From Toxoplasma gondii ME49 (Eukaryota; Apicomplexa; Conoidasida; Eucoccidiorida; Sarcocystidae): a DNA stretch of 64,000 nt. Below, piece by piece: positions 1 to 12,199 of this stretch. The position numbers were made by a program, and so were the translations under genes. The notes beneath the pieces are model-generated. The model saw nothing but the letters and a program-made list of their open reading frames with translations. It did no database searches and was not told the origin of the DNA. The DNA is taken from assembly GCF_000006565.2 (NCBI RefSeq), contig NC_031478.1, forward strand, positions 3,553,127 through 3,617,126, in the 5' to 3' direction. Within the stretch, counting starts at the first letter, position 1, and each line of letters begins with the position of its first letter.

Positions 1-84
1 ACCGTCATGCAGACAGCACACATTCACACACCGTTGCTGAGATAATTACAGGCAGGCTTTTGGTCCCTCACTTGATTTCGGTGA

Positions 85-393
85 CTACACAAGCCATGGT
101 GGACTCACAGGGTCCATTGCCGCATGGTCTTGAACGCTGGCGAGATGGTTGATCGACGGATTCCCGGTAGATCCACCCATTGTGGTTCCCATGACTCCAC
201 TGTTGAATGTCACTGCTGCCGACTGCTGAGATGCTTCACCCCGATGCGTCTGTTGCACAGGTGGCTGAGTCGGCGCAGCTCTACCGCAGTGGACTCCCCG
301 ATAAGCCGAAAGAAGCAAAACGGCGACAAACAATATTGTCGACGATGACGCTGTCGTCGACAGAAGACGACGCGATGCGTTGAAGTGCGTCAT
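85..393 (-). CDS. small predicted secreted protein, unknown family
   Basis: A complete 102-codon reading frame runs from an ATG at 393 to a TAG at 85-87. The N-terminus has a short basic stretch (NASRR), a hydrophobic core (ILFVAVLLLSAYRG) and a Cys/Gly boundary near residue 36, which is a classical secretory signal peptide. The mature part is about 65 residues rich in Ser, Thr, Gln, Met and Gly, with no Cys pairs and no second membrane segment. Small signal-bearing proteins of this type are common among coccidian dense-granule and microneme products, but no family signature is visible and no symbol is given. The last codons (CTT GTG TAG) could hide a weak GTGTAG donor, so the true protein may continue to the left of the window. 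The function is unknown. Confidence 0.45.
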   Translation of the reverse strand: MTHFNASRRLLSTTASSSTILFVAVLLLSAYRGVHCGRAAPTQPPVQQTHRGEASQQSAAVTFNSGVMGTTMGGSTGNPSINHLASVQDHAAMDPVSPPWLV

Positions 394-2257
394 TTTGGCA
401 GGAAAAAACACGACTGAAGCAGACCTGAAAAACGGTGTAGAAGGACGTCACCCGGGTTACACACAAATAATCACGGGGAATACGGGGCTTCAAGACGCAA
501 GACGTAAACCTCTTCAGACCTGTCAGGAGCTTAACATGACTCAATCGGGCAAAACCCGTCTTATATGGATGTGGACGGCGACCCTAGAAACCTGAGCACA
601 GAAATAGAAAGATGTTTCAAGATTACAGGTCCACTATGATCTCCAGCTCCGGTGAGTAGTAGTCATGTGCTGCGAAACCGTACTTTGAATTGCAAAGGGT
701 CTTAGTTTCTTTTTGTTTCTGCCTACCGGACAAACTCAGTAAGATGCGAGAAATTTCTTTGTGTGGTTCCCGTGGCCCCAAAAGGTGTTTCAGCCTGAAA
801 GGAAGAATTCTAGTCACCGACCTAGTATGGCTCAGTCAGTTTATTCGAAAACATGATTAGTATTCGATAGGATACCCTGCGTTGTCTCGAGGCGTGCCCA
901 CCAATGCTGTACTGCATGGGCGCCTGGCATTACAACCGAAAATAGTGAATATCGTGTTCTGTAGGAAGGCAGCTGCGGTCAAGTTAAACTGACACTGGTT
1001 GCCTATCACAGGAGAGCTCGATACGCTGGCGCAGAACTTTCGAGTGATGTCACTCAGAACCACGGATACGACTATCAGAAATTCATCAAGAAATAACCCT
1101 CACCTGACGCTTATCACAACAGACTGTAGTGTCTGCCGATGTTCTCACACAGAAGGAGACGAACTGACATGAAAGAATAACTTTCGACCAAGAGAGACAC
1201 GAGAAATGTCCATATCAAAAAGGACATGTGTTCGCTTTCTTCTTCAGCATTTTTGAGTAGGAAGTTACTGCGCCTAGTGTTCGCAGTGCTGCCTTGCGTT
1301 TGCAATCTGTTAGGGGCGGGGCCTGCTGTGCCATGCCAAAAAAGGGCGGGTCGTCCCGAATTCTTCACAAAGAGGTCGTTGATTGCTGTGCGGAAATTAT
1401 CGTGTAAGAGTTCTCAATGAGAGGTGCGCTTGATGGAAAATCACCACAAGTACACGTCGCTACGACTGGGGAGAGGATTAGACGGCTTGATTCTCACTGT
1501 GTCGGAACCCCTTGAGCGTTTCGAGTGCTCCAAAAAGATACCAAAAGTGATGGACACTTGTGACTGGAATTATGCCCAAGATATTGTTTACGGCTTTCGC
1601 CAGCCAAGGCTACAGCGGCGAGCTAAACTGCTGCTAAACAGACGTCAGACCAACAGGAACCCTGTTTTCGTGTGTTCCGTGCCACCAGCAAAGCCGGGAC
1701 TATCCTTAGAACCGCAACTGTTCCGAGTCTGCCACATGATTTGCCGTCATCTGTAGAGTTGGTGTAGTAGCCTAGGGGGGGTCCTATACCATTTGGCCCT
1801 CCTTTTCCGATAATTCGCTTGCTTTGCGTATGCAATACATTTGATTGCAACTGCAACGCATCTTTCTTGCTCCTGAAAAGTTCACTTGAACTGCTCCTGA
1901 ACTGGGGGAGCGGTGCCTTGTCCTTGACGGCGCGCCCACGAGTGGCAAGGCAGTATCTCTAGTTTATGAATGCTGATGACGTGAGATATACCAGGCGAAA
2001 AATAATGCACAAAGGCCATACACGTCATCGCGCTGGGAAAAGTGCATTCTGGAGAAGACCACTGGTTTGGCTCTGCGCCGGCGGCCGCTCCTAGCAATAG
2101 CAAAGAGCAGGTTTTCAGCAGCTCCTAGGTCGCGCGACTGGTCGTGGTCTCAGTAGCAGCATGCCTCCTTCTTTTTAGAACCCCACAAGTACGAATAGGT
2201 TGTTACTTTCCGTCGACATGGGCAGATAGGGACTAGATACAGCTTTCATGGGAACAA
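394..2257. other. intergenic, no supported gene
   Basis: Only short overlapping frames on both strands occur here, with no consistent splice chain and no recognisable domain. The stretch next to 393 is the presumed 5' flank of the small secreted-protein ORF. I see no structured repeat or RNA gene. Confidence 0.5.
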
Positions 2258-2575
2258 ATGTCCGGAAACTCGCTGCCCAGCTTGCTGCTGCTTCTCAGTC
2301 TATTGTACCGACGGTTGGGTAGCGTAGTGTGCGCGGCGACTCCTGACTCCACCGCCGCGAAAAACAAATTTCTTGCTCCGCTTATGCTTCCAGTTTGGTC
2401 CAATCAGAATAAACCATATAAAGAAACTCAATTAACCCCGCGTGTGTCCACGTTGAAAGGGGAAAATTCGGAACCGTTGCGTGGACAATGGCAGCGAGGT
2501 CTGGTGGTTAAGAAAGCACGGTGGGAGGGGGGGGGGGTCACGTGTCCCGCGCTCACCCGCCGTCGTGACTTTTGA
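2258..2575 (+). CDS. hypothetical ORF with signal-like N-terminus (weak)
   Basis: A 105-codon frame opens at an ATG in a good context (acaaATGt). The first 26 residues form a leucine-rich hydrophobic run ending in VVCAATP, which resembles a signal peptide, although two arginines (YRRL) interrupt the core. The rest is hydrophilic and ends in a Gly-rich segment encoded by a long G run. There is no family match and no clear partner exon. It may be a chance frame or the first exon of an unspliced model, so support is low. Confidence 0.22.
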   Translation: MSGNSLPSLLLLLSLLYRRLGSVVCAATPDSTAAKNKFLAPLMLPVWSNQNKPYKETQLTPRVSTLKGENSEPLRGQWQRGLVVKKARWEGGGVTCPALTRRRDF

Positions 2576-3086
2576 GAAAAAAAAGTAACTGGCCGAGCAG
2601 AGAAGCACTTCCTCGGTCAGCCATGGTTTGTTGCCACTGGCATGCGCATTCGGTTCTTTACAGAGTGGCTGGTTGATTGCGGAGTTGAGGCGCATAGTCA
2701 GAAAAACTCGAGTTGTGCAACGCAGGCCCGTTTAGGAACCCTCTTCTCTCCATCTGTCATCACTTTTACGTGGAGGTTGTCAAGGTCTGCACCCTTACAG
2801 ACGCGTTCGAACCTCGAGGCGGGTGGTATACATGGCTTGTCATGTTATAGCCAAATCCCGCACGGAAACTGCTGTTTTCAGCGGAGTTTTGTCCATCTCT
2901 TCGGAGAGATACGAATAAGAATTTACTGACGTCTCTGGTAGCAGTTATCTGGCGTCTCCTCGAGCCTGGTAGGAGCCGCCAAGAAAGAAAACTCTTGTGG
3001 CAGGTTCCCGTAACGTTGTTCGCCGCCGCACAACCAGTGCCTTTCTCTCACCGTCGCAGATGGAGTAAAATACCGCTTCAGTAACC

Positions 3087-3524
3087 ATGTGCTTGTTCAC
3101 CTTTATCGTACCAAGCTTTCACGTTCCGGACTGGGAAATAAGCGACGGAGAGGGTTCTGGGATTCAACATAAGGATCGGAGAGATGGAAATGGAAGGCGA
3201 GGGGGATTCGCGGCCAGCCGAGCGTCCCAGCTGTCAGCAGTTTACTCCGGGCACCCTGCCTTGAAGATCGAGCCACTTTTTCGAGCTGACTCCCCTTACC
3301 CTATTTTAACTCTGCACTTTATGGATCCGTCGACAAGGAGACGGTTCTTCATCCACGTTTACTCTTTTTTCCGTCCGAGAAGGACGTCCATCCTCACCTT
3401 CACAATGCCCGTTCCGTTCAGACGGCGCACCCCCGTAGGTTCGGTGGTTCCGAACGAGTCTGTGACCGAAGCTCCGGGGAATCGCTCAGAGCGGATTGTT
3501 CCAGGTGTGAGAGGGACAACCTAG
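3087..3524 (+). CDS. hypothetical 145-codon ORF (weak)
   Basis: A single open frame runs from an ATG (aaccATGtg) to a TAG. The product is basic and Arg/Pro/Phe rich, with no transmembrane segment, repeat or known motif. An upstream AG (cttcag just before the ATG) could be a splice acceptor, so this may be an internal or terminal exon. Nothing in the composition sets it clearly apart from flanking non-coding DNA. It is listed because it is the longest frame between 2.6 and 4.3 kb. Confidence 0.2.
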   Translation: MCLFTFIVPSFHVPDWEISDGEGSGIQHKDRRDGNGRRGGFAASRASQLSAVYSGHPALKIEPLFRADSPYPILTLHFMDPSTRRRFFIHVYSFFRPRRTSILTFTMPVPFRRRTPVGSVVPNESVTEAPGNRSERIVPGVRGTT

Positions 3525-6016
3525 AAGCAGGCAAAAAGCATCTCACTGTTTGTTTATGTGGCCGGATACCCGACGGGCTTTAAAACCTCTACATAGAACG
3601 AACTTGCAAAGAGAGAGCTAGGGAGCGCACGGCGACTGGAGAACCCCCCGGCAAATTTTGCAGGTAATGAGCATCTTCAATGTATATGATGGAAAAGTAA
3701 TGGCATATATTTGGTTTGTGTATGCGTTTCACGATTGGCGGAAATGTGACAGGCGGATCTCTTTATTTGTGCCACATCAGAGCCGTCCAGGCCCAATGGC
3801 AATGTGGAACCATGCAGGATCACCAGGTGAATACATCTCTGTATATTATTGTCCTTCATGAAGGTGGTCTCCTGGCGTGCAAGTTACTCGCCGGGGAACT
3901 AGGTCCCGACGTTATGTCTCGGGCAGAAGTGTCATAGTAATAATGCTCTGTCGATCATTGAGAAGCGTTGCCGTTTTTGATCACGTGCTCCGGCAAAGCT
4001 TGGTGTTCTGTCACAGTATTGTAATGCATGTAAAAAGTAAAGAACGCCCATGTTGTTAATGGGGTTCAACTACGTTTCAATGCAGGCTGGAAACAACTTG
4101 AAGCTAGGCTGACCACTGCTGTACTCGTGGCACGGCGCCGATTTTCGGGGCAACGGTGTATTGTGCATTCGAGAGTCGTGTTCGTGTGGTAGATAAGGGT
4201 CGTCTGGTTAACCATCCTGTATGCGACAGTTGGACACAGTTGAGAGTCTTGTTGAACATTCAGTATACTGGCGAACGTCACGTCCAGACGCGGCTACACT
4301 GCGGCGTCGTTTTTTTTTGTGAGCGAGGTTCGCGATTTCTTTTCCAGCACCACGGAACTCATTTCCCGGGACGGGCATGCTGTTTTTGTCCGAACACATG
4401 CCCTTGTTTTCAAAGCGCTGTCTCCTTGCAAAACGTACCGCGTACTGAGCGAGAGGGACCATAATGTAACTTCGCTCAAATCCTTCGAGAAGAAAGGATA
4501 TTCACTTAGATGTGTTGTTTCAGGCTTTTTGCAGCAGCGAGTGCGTACACATAAAACTACACACCATGATCCTGAACACACACGCATGTTGAACTTCCCG
4601 CTACCACCTCTCCAAACGGACAGTAGGAACTGCAGTTGCATTGCAGAGTCACTCTTTCTGCTCCAACGATCGAAGACTTGGAATCAGCTGCTTCCGTGAC
4701 CTGGTGTAGAATACGGCAAGGTGTTGGCGTTGTTTGTTAATGCTGGGCTTCGAGAAAAACGTTTCGCTGACGCGTTTGTTGTGCAGTTGTAATACAGCTT
4801 CAGCAGCACACGAAAGGCGTAAAATTGACAAGATCCGAGTCCGAATGAAGCCGCTTCGGCTAGTATAGCTTGTCAGTCTGTCCGGCGAGATGGACACACG
4901 CCGCAGTGAACGCCGACGAAATAGTTTCCGCTCTCAGCACGAATGAAACGTCTAAATCGGAAACTCGCTACGATTAACACCTGGAGTGCCGCGGTCGCCG
5001 TAACCGTGTCCTCTCAACAGAGGGTACTCCAGCGATAATTAATTGCGGTAAAGCGGACAAACAATCACATTTTACTTTTCTCCCGTCCACAAATGCTGAT
5101 GTACGTACAGACGTACGCATTGTGCCTGGTTTTCCACATGGTTGCTCCACACGTCTTTAAACTAGGATGTATGTACGCACTCACAGATGACAGTACGGTA
5201 CACAGAACAAGAATATAGGGACTAGAATACATACTTCCTATGCATGTACAGCAGATCATGCACAATGGGCTACTCGTTTTCTCTGGGCTGAACCATGCGG
5301 AAAGCATGGCTGACCAGCTTCAAATGCTGTTTCTTTGAGCGTTGCCGAGACACACTGCAAAAGGCTCGAGATGGACAAACCCGCATGGAGCGCGCGCAAC
5401 TTGCGTAGGAAAACCTGTGAACGCCGAGGAGCATTGAAGAATAGGAAGGTGGGCCAGTGGCCTATCAGAGGTCCACCTTTATCAGCGTTGAAGCCTGGTC
5501 TGGACAGCGCCAATTAGCCACATCGACGACTGCATTTTGACCATTATAATCGCGTCAGTTCCTGCCTGCAAAAACACGGTATGGCAGAGGAACGGTCAAG
5601 CACTTAAAGGCAGCACGCTTTGTAGTTTGTAGAAAGAACCTCTATGGCAAGTAGTTTACGGTACATGGCTTCACACACAAACGTTTGACATTATTCACTG
5701 TACAGGTTGAAACACTACTTCAGGCCGTGGTTTCCCAGACTCCCAGGTAACAATATGAGATAGAAGCTCTACGGAGAGCAAACTTCGATAGTGTTTCTTC
5801 GTGTCTTTTAACCACTTGACACCTGGACTTTGTGACTACATCACTAGCACACGGGCGTAAATAAGGAGCACTCGGTCACTTCTCGAACAAATGATGGATC
5901 CCAGGGTTTGTTGGTAGGTGCACACATTTATCAACATGTGAGAAATTAAGTTATATATGATAACGAAAGGCCGCTTCCAAGCTGCCCACAGCCACCTTTG
6001 GACTTGCAGCATCGAT
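3525..6016. other. non-coding stretch with one exon-like fragment
   Basis: Mostly non-coding. At about 4350 a strong acceptor (ATTTCTTTTCCAG) precedes an open plus-strand stretch of about 35 codons with a short resemblance to the start of Elongin C/Skp1 (LIS.DGH....V...HAL). No second exon of that fold is visible. The part nearest 6016 is the presumed 3' flank of the transporter gene. I see no repeats of note. Confidence 0.4.
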
Positions 6017-9000
6017 TCACTTCTCCGTATGTATCGCCCTCGTGTCATCGCTGCATCCAACTGACTCAGAGCGTAGGAGAAGTGGGTTCTGCACAGAGTT
6101 TCGTCTTGAGTGGGGAGTGCGTCCTCTTCTTCCCCATCCCTCGCCATCTTCGACAACGGCCTGGAAATCTGATATTCCCCGCAATCCGCCGGCTTCCGAC
6201 CCCCTACGCGTCGCTGTTTGTAGACTCGAGGTTTCTTGGCCGGCTTGGCTCTTCGTGAGCCACGCAAGCAGTCCGCCAAACAATGGCTTGCTTTGTGTAC
6301 CGCCCTCTCCACCTCTCTCATCGTTTTTCGCCACTCTCTCTCCTTGCAGTCTGTGTTCCCCCCTATATCGTCTCTGCCTCTCTCCGGAAACGATCCCTGC
6401 CGCCATGTTTGCACTACCAAAACGAAACCAGCGTGCGACAGGGGCTTCCCCCCATCCGACACCGTGCCGCCACGGCCCTGGGTCGAAACACTCCTCCGGA
6501 GCAGTGGTCCCCAGGCCAATCTCGGAAAAGTGGCGAGGGTCTGCCGCCTCAAATCGGGCCATTGATGCCTGTCTGCTCAAAGACAGGCCTGTCCGTGGAG
6601 TCCCCGGGGTTAAGGGCCCGGGAGGCCGGCGACTCGCCACCCAGACCCGCCGCCCGGCCCACACCGTCGAGTGCACGTATTTCCACATTTTCCCGCCAAA
6701 CCCGAGAACGACAACGCCAAGCACGAGGCTCGCAAGTCCCGCTGCCCACCCTAGTGGATTTAACGGCGGCTCGTTGAAGATGATCACACCACCTAGACCC
6801 ATGAAGACCGTGAGGGTCGCATTCATTATGGGGATGGTCTCGGACGCCGGGTAGTGTCGCAGACTCTGAGATAGAAAGAGAAGCTCGAGGAGAGCCGAAC
6901 AAGCCACGACCAGGAAAAGGACTGGTAGCCACGCATGCTGAAAAAGAAAGACGGGGTTAAGCAGACATAGAAGCATCCCGATGACCGGCCAAACCGCTGC
7001 GGGAGCAGTGGATGGCGACGACGCGATACATGAATCCGAAAAGGAGAGGAAGAACGCTTGAATCAGCTTAATAGAAATGCCTGAGAGATATACAGGGACA
7101 GGACACAGCGGCGACCAGACCCGATGGAGACGTACACAACCGGAGTGTCTGGAGGTTTAGAGATAGAAACGCTTATCTCGGAGGAAGAGACATACGCCAG
7201 CGTCGCAACCGGACGGAGGGAAATTGTGTTGAAGTTGCTCCCACCGGATAACATCTCGCTGCTGTTAATGAACACGGAGAATCACACATGCACATGCTTG
7301 TCTTTTGCAATGTCTGTCAACATCACCAAAAATATTTGCGTATCAACGTCTGCAATGATTTTTGAGGAGATAACGACCACTGCGTGTAGTGTTGCCTGAA
7401 GACAGACACGTTAAAACTGGCGCATGCAAAACCGAAAAGAAAGACTAGGGGCCTGATGAAGTAGTTTCCAAAAAAAGTGTCTTCAGGTCCTAGCTCTCTT
7501 CCTGCTTTCTGCCGCGCTTGTCTACCCCACTTCTTCCCTACCGGTTTCCCGCTCGCAACCACCCTCGCCTCTTCGCGTTCATTAGCCCTGCTGTTCCGAT
7601 ACCTACTTTTGGTTGATATACCATTTTCCTCTTTCGGCGCTTCGGTAGTCTGTCCCTTTCCTCCGTTCCTCGAGGCACTTCCACTCACTTGCGACAGCTC
7701 CGAGGACTCCCCCCGTGGCAGGGAGGAGCACGTGGTGCCAGACGGATAGAGAGCGACAGACACACGCGGGTGAATCTTCGTGCTCGCTCTCTGAGGGACT
7801 GCTGCAAAGTTGTGTGTTCTCTTCCTCTCCCCCGTCTCCGAGAGCGCTAAAATCTGCCTGCTCATCCACAGCTGCAACGCTGTTGTCCGACAGCTCGTTA
7901 TCAGGGCAGCCACCCTCCCCCTCGAATGTGTGGGCAGACGGACCAAACCGCTGGCTCTGTCGTGCGCCCTGCATGTGCAGTGTACGTACGCCTTGGGACC
8001 ACAGCGCCGAATCCACTTCTCGTGCCTGCGAGTGAGAGCCCGAGGATCTCGGCAGTGAATCGAGACGCTCCTCTCTCTCTTCCTCCAGCAGGCGGGACGC
8101 GGCGGTGACCGACAAACATTCTGCAGCAGCTTCCGCGGCGGCCTGCTCTGAACGGCGTTGCATGGGGTAGAACAGAAGAAGCGCAATGCCTGCAGTAACA
8201 ACTATTAAGCAAAAGATCTCGTAGACGATGGCTGCAGGTGTTCGGAGCTGCCTCGACAAAGTTGCCGTGTCCGGAAGAGGAGGTTCCGAGGCAGCGCACA
8301 GCGTGATCGTGACGAGACCACTGACTACGAAAACGCCACCTGCGACGAAGAAATTCGGAAAGAACAAGCGCTAGAGAAATCACGACAGACCTGTAAAAGA
8401 GGTGGGAGAGAAAAGGAGACGGCGAAGATGACGATGCGCCACCCCGGTCAGTCTCCGGTCAGGGAGTTCCAACATTGCTTACTGAAGAGCGTGAAACCCT
8501 CATGCCTACACGAAGTCAAGACGAACAACGGGACTGTTGTGCGTAGATTCGAAAATATGAGTCGACAAAAAGACACAATATAGCTTCGATTCTTGCGGGT
8601 AGTCCGCAGTCGCGCATGCGGTCGTCGTGACGTGTTTCAGCTGTCTCGTCTCCTCATCGGTTGCCTCGCTGTTTCCCAGTTCTCTCCCGTTGAGCCTCAC
8701 CTGTTAAGTTGACTTTGTCGACGACTTCCCCGAGCACGAATCTCGCCAGCAGCACGACAAACAAGATTTGGAGGGCACCGAATCCAGTGATGTTGGCAGG
8801 AAGAAGCGAGAGAGAGACGATGGAGAGAAGAGGAGAAACCACGCAGCTGCAGAAAATGCCAAATGCCCACAGTGGATCCCAGCCGGCAGGCCAGACTGAG
8901 CACGCGGCAACATCATCGCCCGCAAGGCTCGCGGGAGGGTCTTCCGGAGCGGCTTCCCATGCGGGAAAGGAGAAACTCGCAACTGCGCTGCGTCGCCGTG

Positions 9001-10846
9001 ACTCCGAAAAGCTCCCTGGAGACCGGCACATGCGCGGGGAACGAAACTCTGCCCCGCCATCGAACGCAGTCTGGACGCCTGAAGGAGAGCCTGGAAGAAA
9101 CGCCTCAGAAGGACACCCGCCTTCCCGGTTGCGCTCTCGTCTCGACGATGAACTCGAGACTCTCGAGGGAAACGAAGACACAGGCACGGTTGACGAAAAT
9201 GAAGGAGGCGGAGAACACGTAAGAGACGGGGGAGAAGACGAGGGATCTGTCAAGATATCACAGGTTGGAGGTAGCGGAAGAACTGTCAAAGACTCTGCCT
9301 CGGCCCAAGGAGTTCCTGCAGTCCGCCTTTGATCCGCGTTCGCAGCGCCGAACGCACCGGGAGTGTTCCTCACGAAAGAATAGCGGATACACACATCGCC
9401 GAGGGCAGAGAGAAGCGTTCCTACCAGGCTGACGATTATCCCCACGAAGAAACAGATCGTCGGAGGAAGACTCAGGTCGTCCGGGTCTGGCAAGAAAGAG
9501 GCTGGCCGGAAAGAAGGCTCAGAAGAAGACGCAGGCAGATCAGGAAGACTCGGGAACGTTTGTGGAGACAGAGAGTCGGCAGTTTCGAGAGAGGCGCCAG
9601 GAGGAAGAGTTGCTGCAGCTGTCTTTGCAGCCAGAACTGGCATTCTTTCCCCGCGTAGAGATTCCTTTCCGGCTTCTTCAGTGGTCAAAGAAGACACCCT
9701 ACTTGGAAGGGACTGCTTCGGCCTCTCAGATGAATGCCGAAGCTGTTCACTCTCTCCACTCGCGTCCTCTCCGGACCTTTCTCGCACGGAAGGTGACCTG
9801 TCTACCACGCCCTGCGCGACAAGATCGAAGGAAGACTGCCTTTCCCTGTCATCCTTTGCGCCTGGAAATTCACTTCGATAAAGAAGCGGCAAAGAAGTGT
9901 GATCGGGGTTGGCTTCCCAGTGTGTCTCCGACACACGCTTCTCGGACTCATTCCGGGAATGCTCATGTCTCCACCCCGGGGCAGTTGTTGTTTCCTGTCC
10001 TGCAGACACAGGGAAACTGGACGTCTCCTTTCTCCCTGTGAAGCTCCTCTCTCCGCCTTTCTTCTCCTGTTCTTCTCTCGTCTCCCTGCCTCTCAGAGTC
10101 TCCTCTTCCTCCTTCTCTGTCGCCGGCCACTTGGACCTCCTGGGAGACAACTTAGGCGCAGCAGATTTTGTCGCCTCCTCCACTCCCACTTCCCGCGTTT
10201 TTCCACGAGGTGGAAGTGAGCTGTCCTCCTGCCGTCCCCGTGCATCTTCTCCCTTGCGCTGAAGACGCTGGAAAATCTTCTCCTTCGCCAGCGCGTCCTT
10301 TCGCACCACTCCTCTCTCGGTAGCTCGCGCCCCGCTGCCCCCGGCAGAGAGACTCGGGAGCCTCCCACCTCCGTCGCTGGTCCAGACGCTCGAGGCACTG
10401 GTTTCTGTTGCTTTCTCTGGCGAAAGGGTCTGAATTGGCTGTACACTTGTCTGTTTTTCTGGGGAAAACGGCGACCGAAACACGTCGTGGGCGACTGGCT
10501 CTTGCGCTTCGCGCGCCAAGCCGGAGAGGGAGAGCGTCAAACTCGGCGCATCCGGCGAGGAAAGAACAAGGGAGACGAGGAGAAGGACGCAACGCAAGAC
10601 AGCTGTTCGTGACTGCAGAAGAGACAGAAGAGGAAGGAGTGAACGCGACGGACTACGCGCAGATGGGGAGGAACGGGAGGATAGGGGAGGGGAGGGAGCG
10701 GGATGCAGAGAGGCAGAAGAGAACAAAGAAGGAAAAACGCTGTGATGGAGTGAGCAGAAAAAAAAACAGTTCGCAGAACGACTTGCTTCCTCGGACCCTC
10801 CACGCCCCGCGCACCCACGGGCGGGAGTCCGCTTTGGGTGTCTCAT
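6017..10846 (-). CDS. NIPA-family (DMT-type) Mg2+ transporter with large insertions
   Basis: A divergent NIPA (SLC57) type magnesium transporter with nine predicted membrane helices. Exons read 10846-8701, perhaps a 23-nt exon 8505-8483, 8370-7693, 7395-7327 and 6937-6017 (TAG). The ATG at 10846 precedes a Ser/Pro-rich tail of about 460 residues with one hydrophobic run at 82-97. Helices 1-3 follow (TICFFVGIIVSLVGTLL; WAFGIFCSCVVSPLLSI; GALQILFVVLLARFVLGE). The second large exon holds two helices, an acidic insertion of about 120 residues, and half of helix 6. The 69-nt exon completes helix 6 (LHAVVVISSKIIADV). The last exon has helices 7-9 (LPVLFLVVACSALLELLFL; IPIMNATLTVFMGLGGVI; GWAAGLASLVLGVVVLGFG) and a charged tail. 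NIPA proteins are usually 300-450 residues; this is about 1,270. Family assignment rests on helix order and the LGE, PIMNAT and F-E-P loop positions. Substrate is inferred from the family. Two junctions are unusual (see findings). Confidence 0.7.
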
Positions 10847-12192
10847 TCGCGACAGTTGCTCTCACACACACAAGTGCAAGAGGACGGTGAGGAACGCAGA
10901 GAAAGTAAGTCAGGTGTGCTGATCGCGTATGGAAACCGTACAACAGAAAAGACGAACAAGGCCGAAGTCGAGGGATGCAAAAAGGAGGGAAAAAAGACGA
11001 AGGTAAATCCAGAACGAAAAGTGTACGATACACCATTCGAGGACTCGAGTAGATGGAAACTCGCCGATACAGCTTTTCAGAAGCATTTTTCTTACGAGGT
11101 GTACGTACGCCTACACCAGAGCACACTGAAACTTGGTGAAACGGAGGGATACTGCTGCTTTTGAACACTTCTTCAAAACCGGTGTCTCGGCGTCGTATTC
11201 CAGGAGAGTCTGTACGAGCGGCGGTGACTGAGGCAAACTGGGAATCGCTCTCCGGTTGATTCCACATAGGTCTGAGCAGAGGCACGATGCAAAATCTAGT
11301 TTTTCTGTCTTCCCCCGGAAGAAACAAAAAAAAGGGAACGACCTCTGCAGTGCGCGGTCCAGAACGATTCGAGACAGCACGGCTGCCTCATCGCGGGGGC
11401 ACCGTGGAGGTCTTGTCGGAATTTCTGCCGCGACGACCCTATCCCTGAAAATGCCAGAAAAACGTAAGCCAGTTGTCCCCCTCTACCAAACTCTTCGAAG
11501 GCCGTTCGCTGCTAGACCACCGCCCCTCCCAAGCGCAGCAGGATTTTCGGGGTCGTCTAGCGCTTGTCTTCGCAACTGCGGCGGCCGAAAACCAGTCTCT
11601 AAGACTGCAGGAAAGGGACGTACCCGCTCTCTGCTCAGGCAAAAGAAGAAGTAACAGTCAAGCCAAGGAAGCGTGCGACACGTTTCGCGATCTCGCTGAG
11701 CTGACCTCGCGGCTCGCGATTGACACGGACCACCGTGAGACGCCTGCGGATGTCGGCATGCGCATCCATTGAATCGTTTCCCGAGTTCCCAGGTTCCGTA
11801 TTCTTTGCAGAGAAAACAGGACACACGAAACACAGACGAAATACGGGACCGGAAGACACAGAAAGCGAAGGTCGATTGAAAACGAAGACAGCGCAAAAAA
11901 CTCGACAGCTCGAGACACACCAGTCAGCGCAGTCCGACAAGCTGCTCGTTTCGCAAACTTAAAACCCGTTTAGCTTTCGATTTCTTTCCTGTTCGCTGAC
12001 AAGGCTCCACACGCAGCCTTATTCTGGCATTTCCTTTGATAAATGTCCTTTCCCGCCTAGAATACCCGAAAGACGTGAATAACCCGCCAGTATTGCCGCA
12101 GGCGGAGTCTGACCGTAGGGTAGAAGGCAGGCTCACCGTCGACACTTCGCATGAATGATAAGGACTGCAAAGGTTCACTTCCGTCTTAAAAC

Positions 12193-12199
12193 GCATGCA
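12193..12199. promoter_or_regulatory. GCATGCA motif in divergent promoter
   Basis: GCATGCA sits in the gap between the two divergent genes. GCATGC/TGCATGC-type words are a known enriched promoter element in Toxoplasma and a typical ApiAP2-type target. Function at this copy is inferred from position only. Confidence 0.3.

Noticed and set aside
6042..6854. A 270-codon plus-strand frame
   Set aside because: Antisense of the last exon of the NIPA-like gene, whose helices 7-9 are recognisable.
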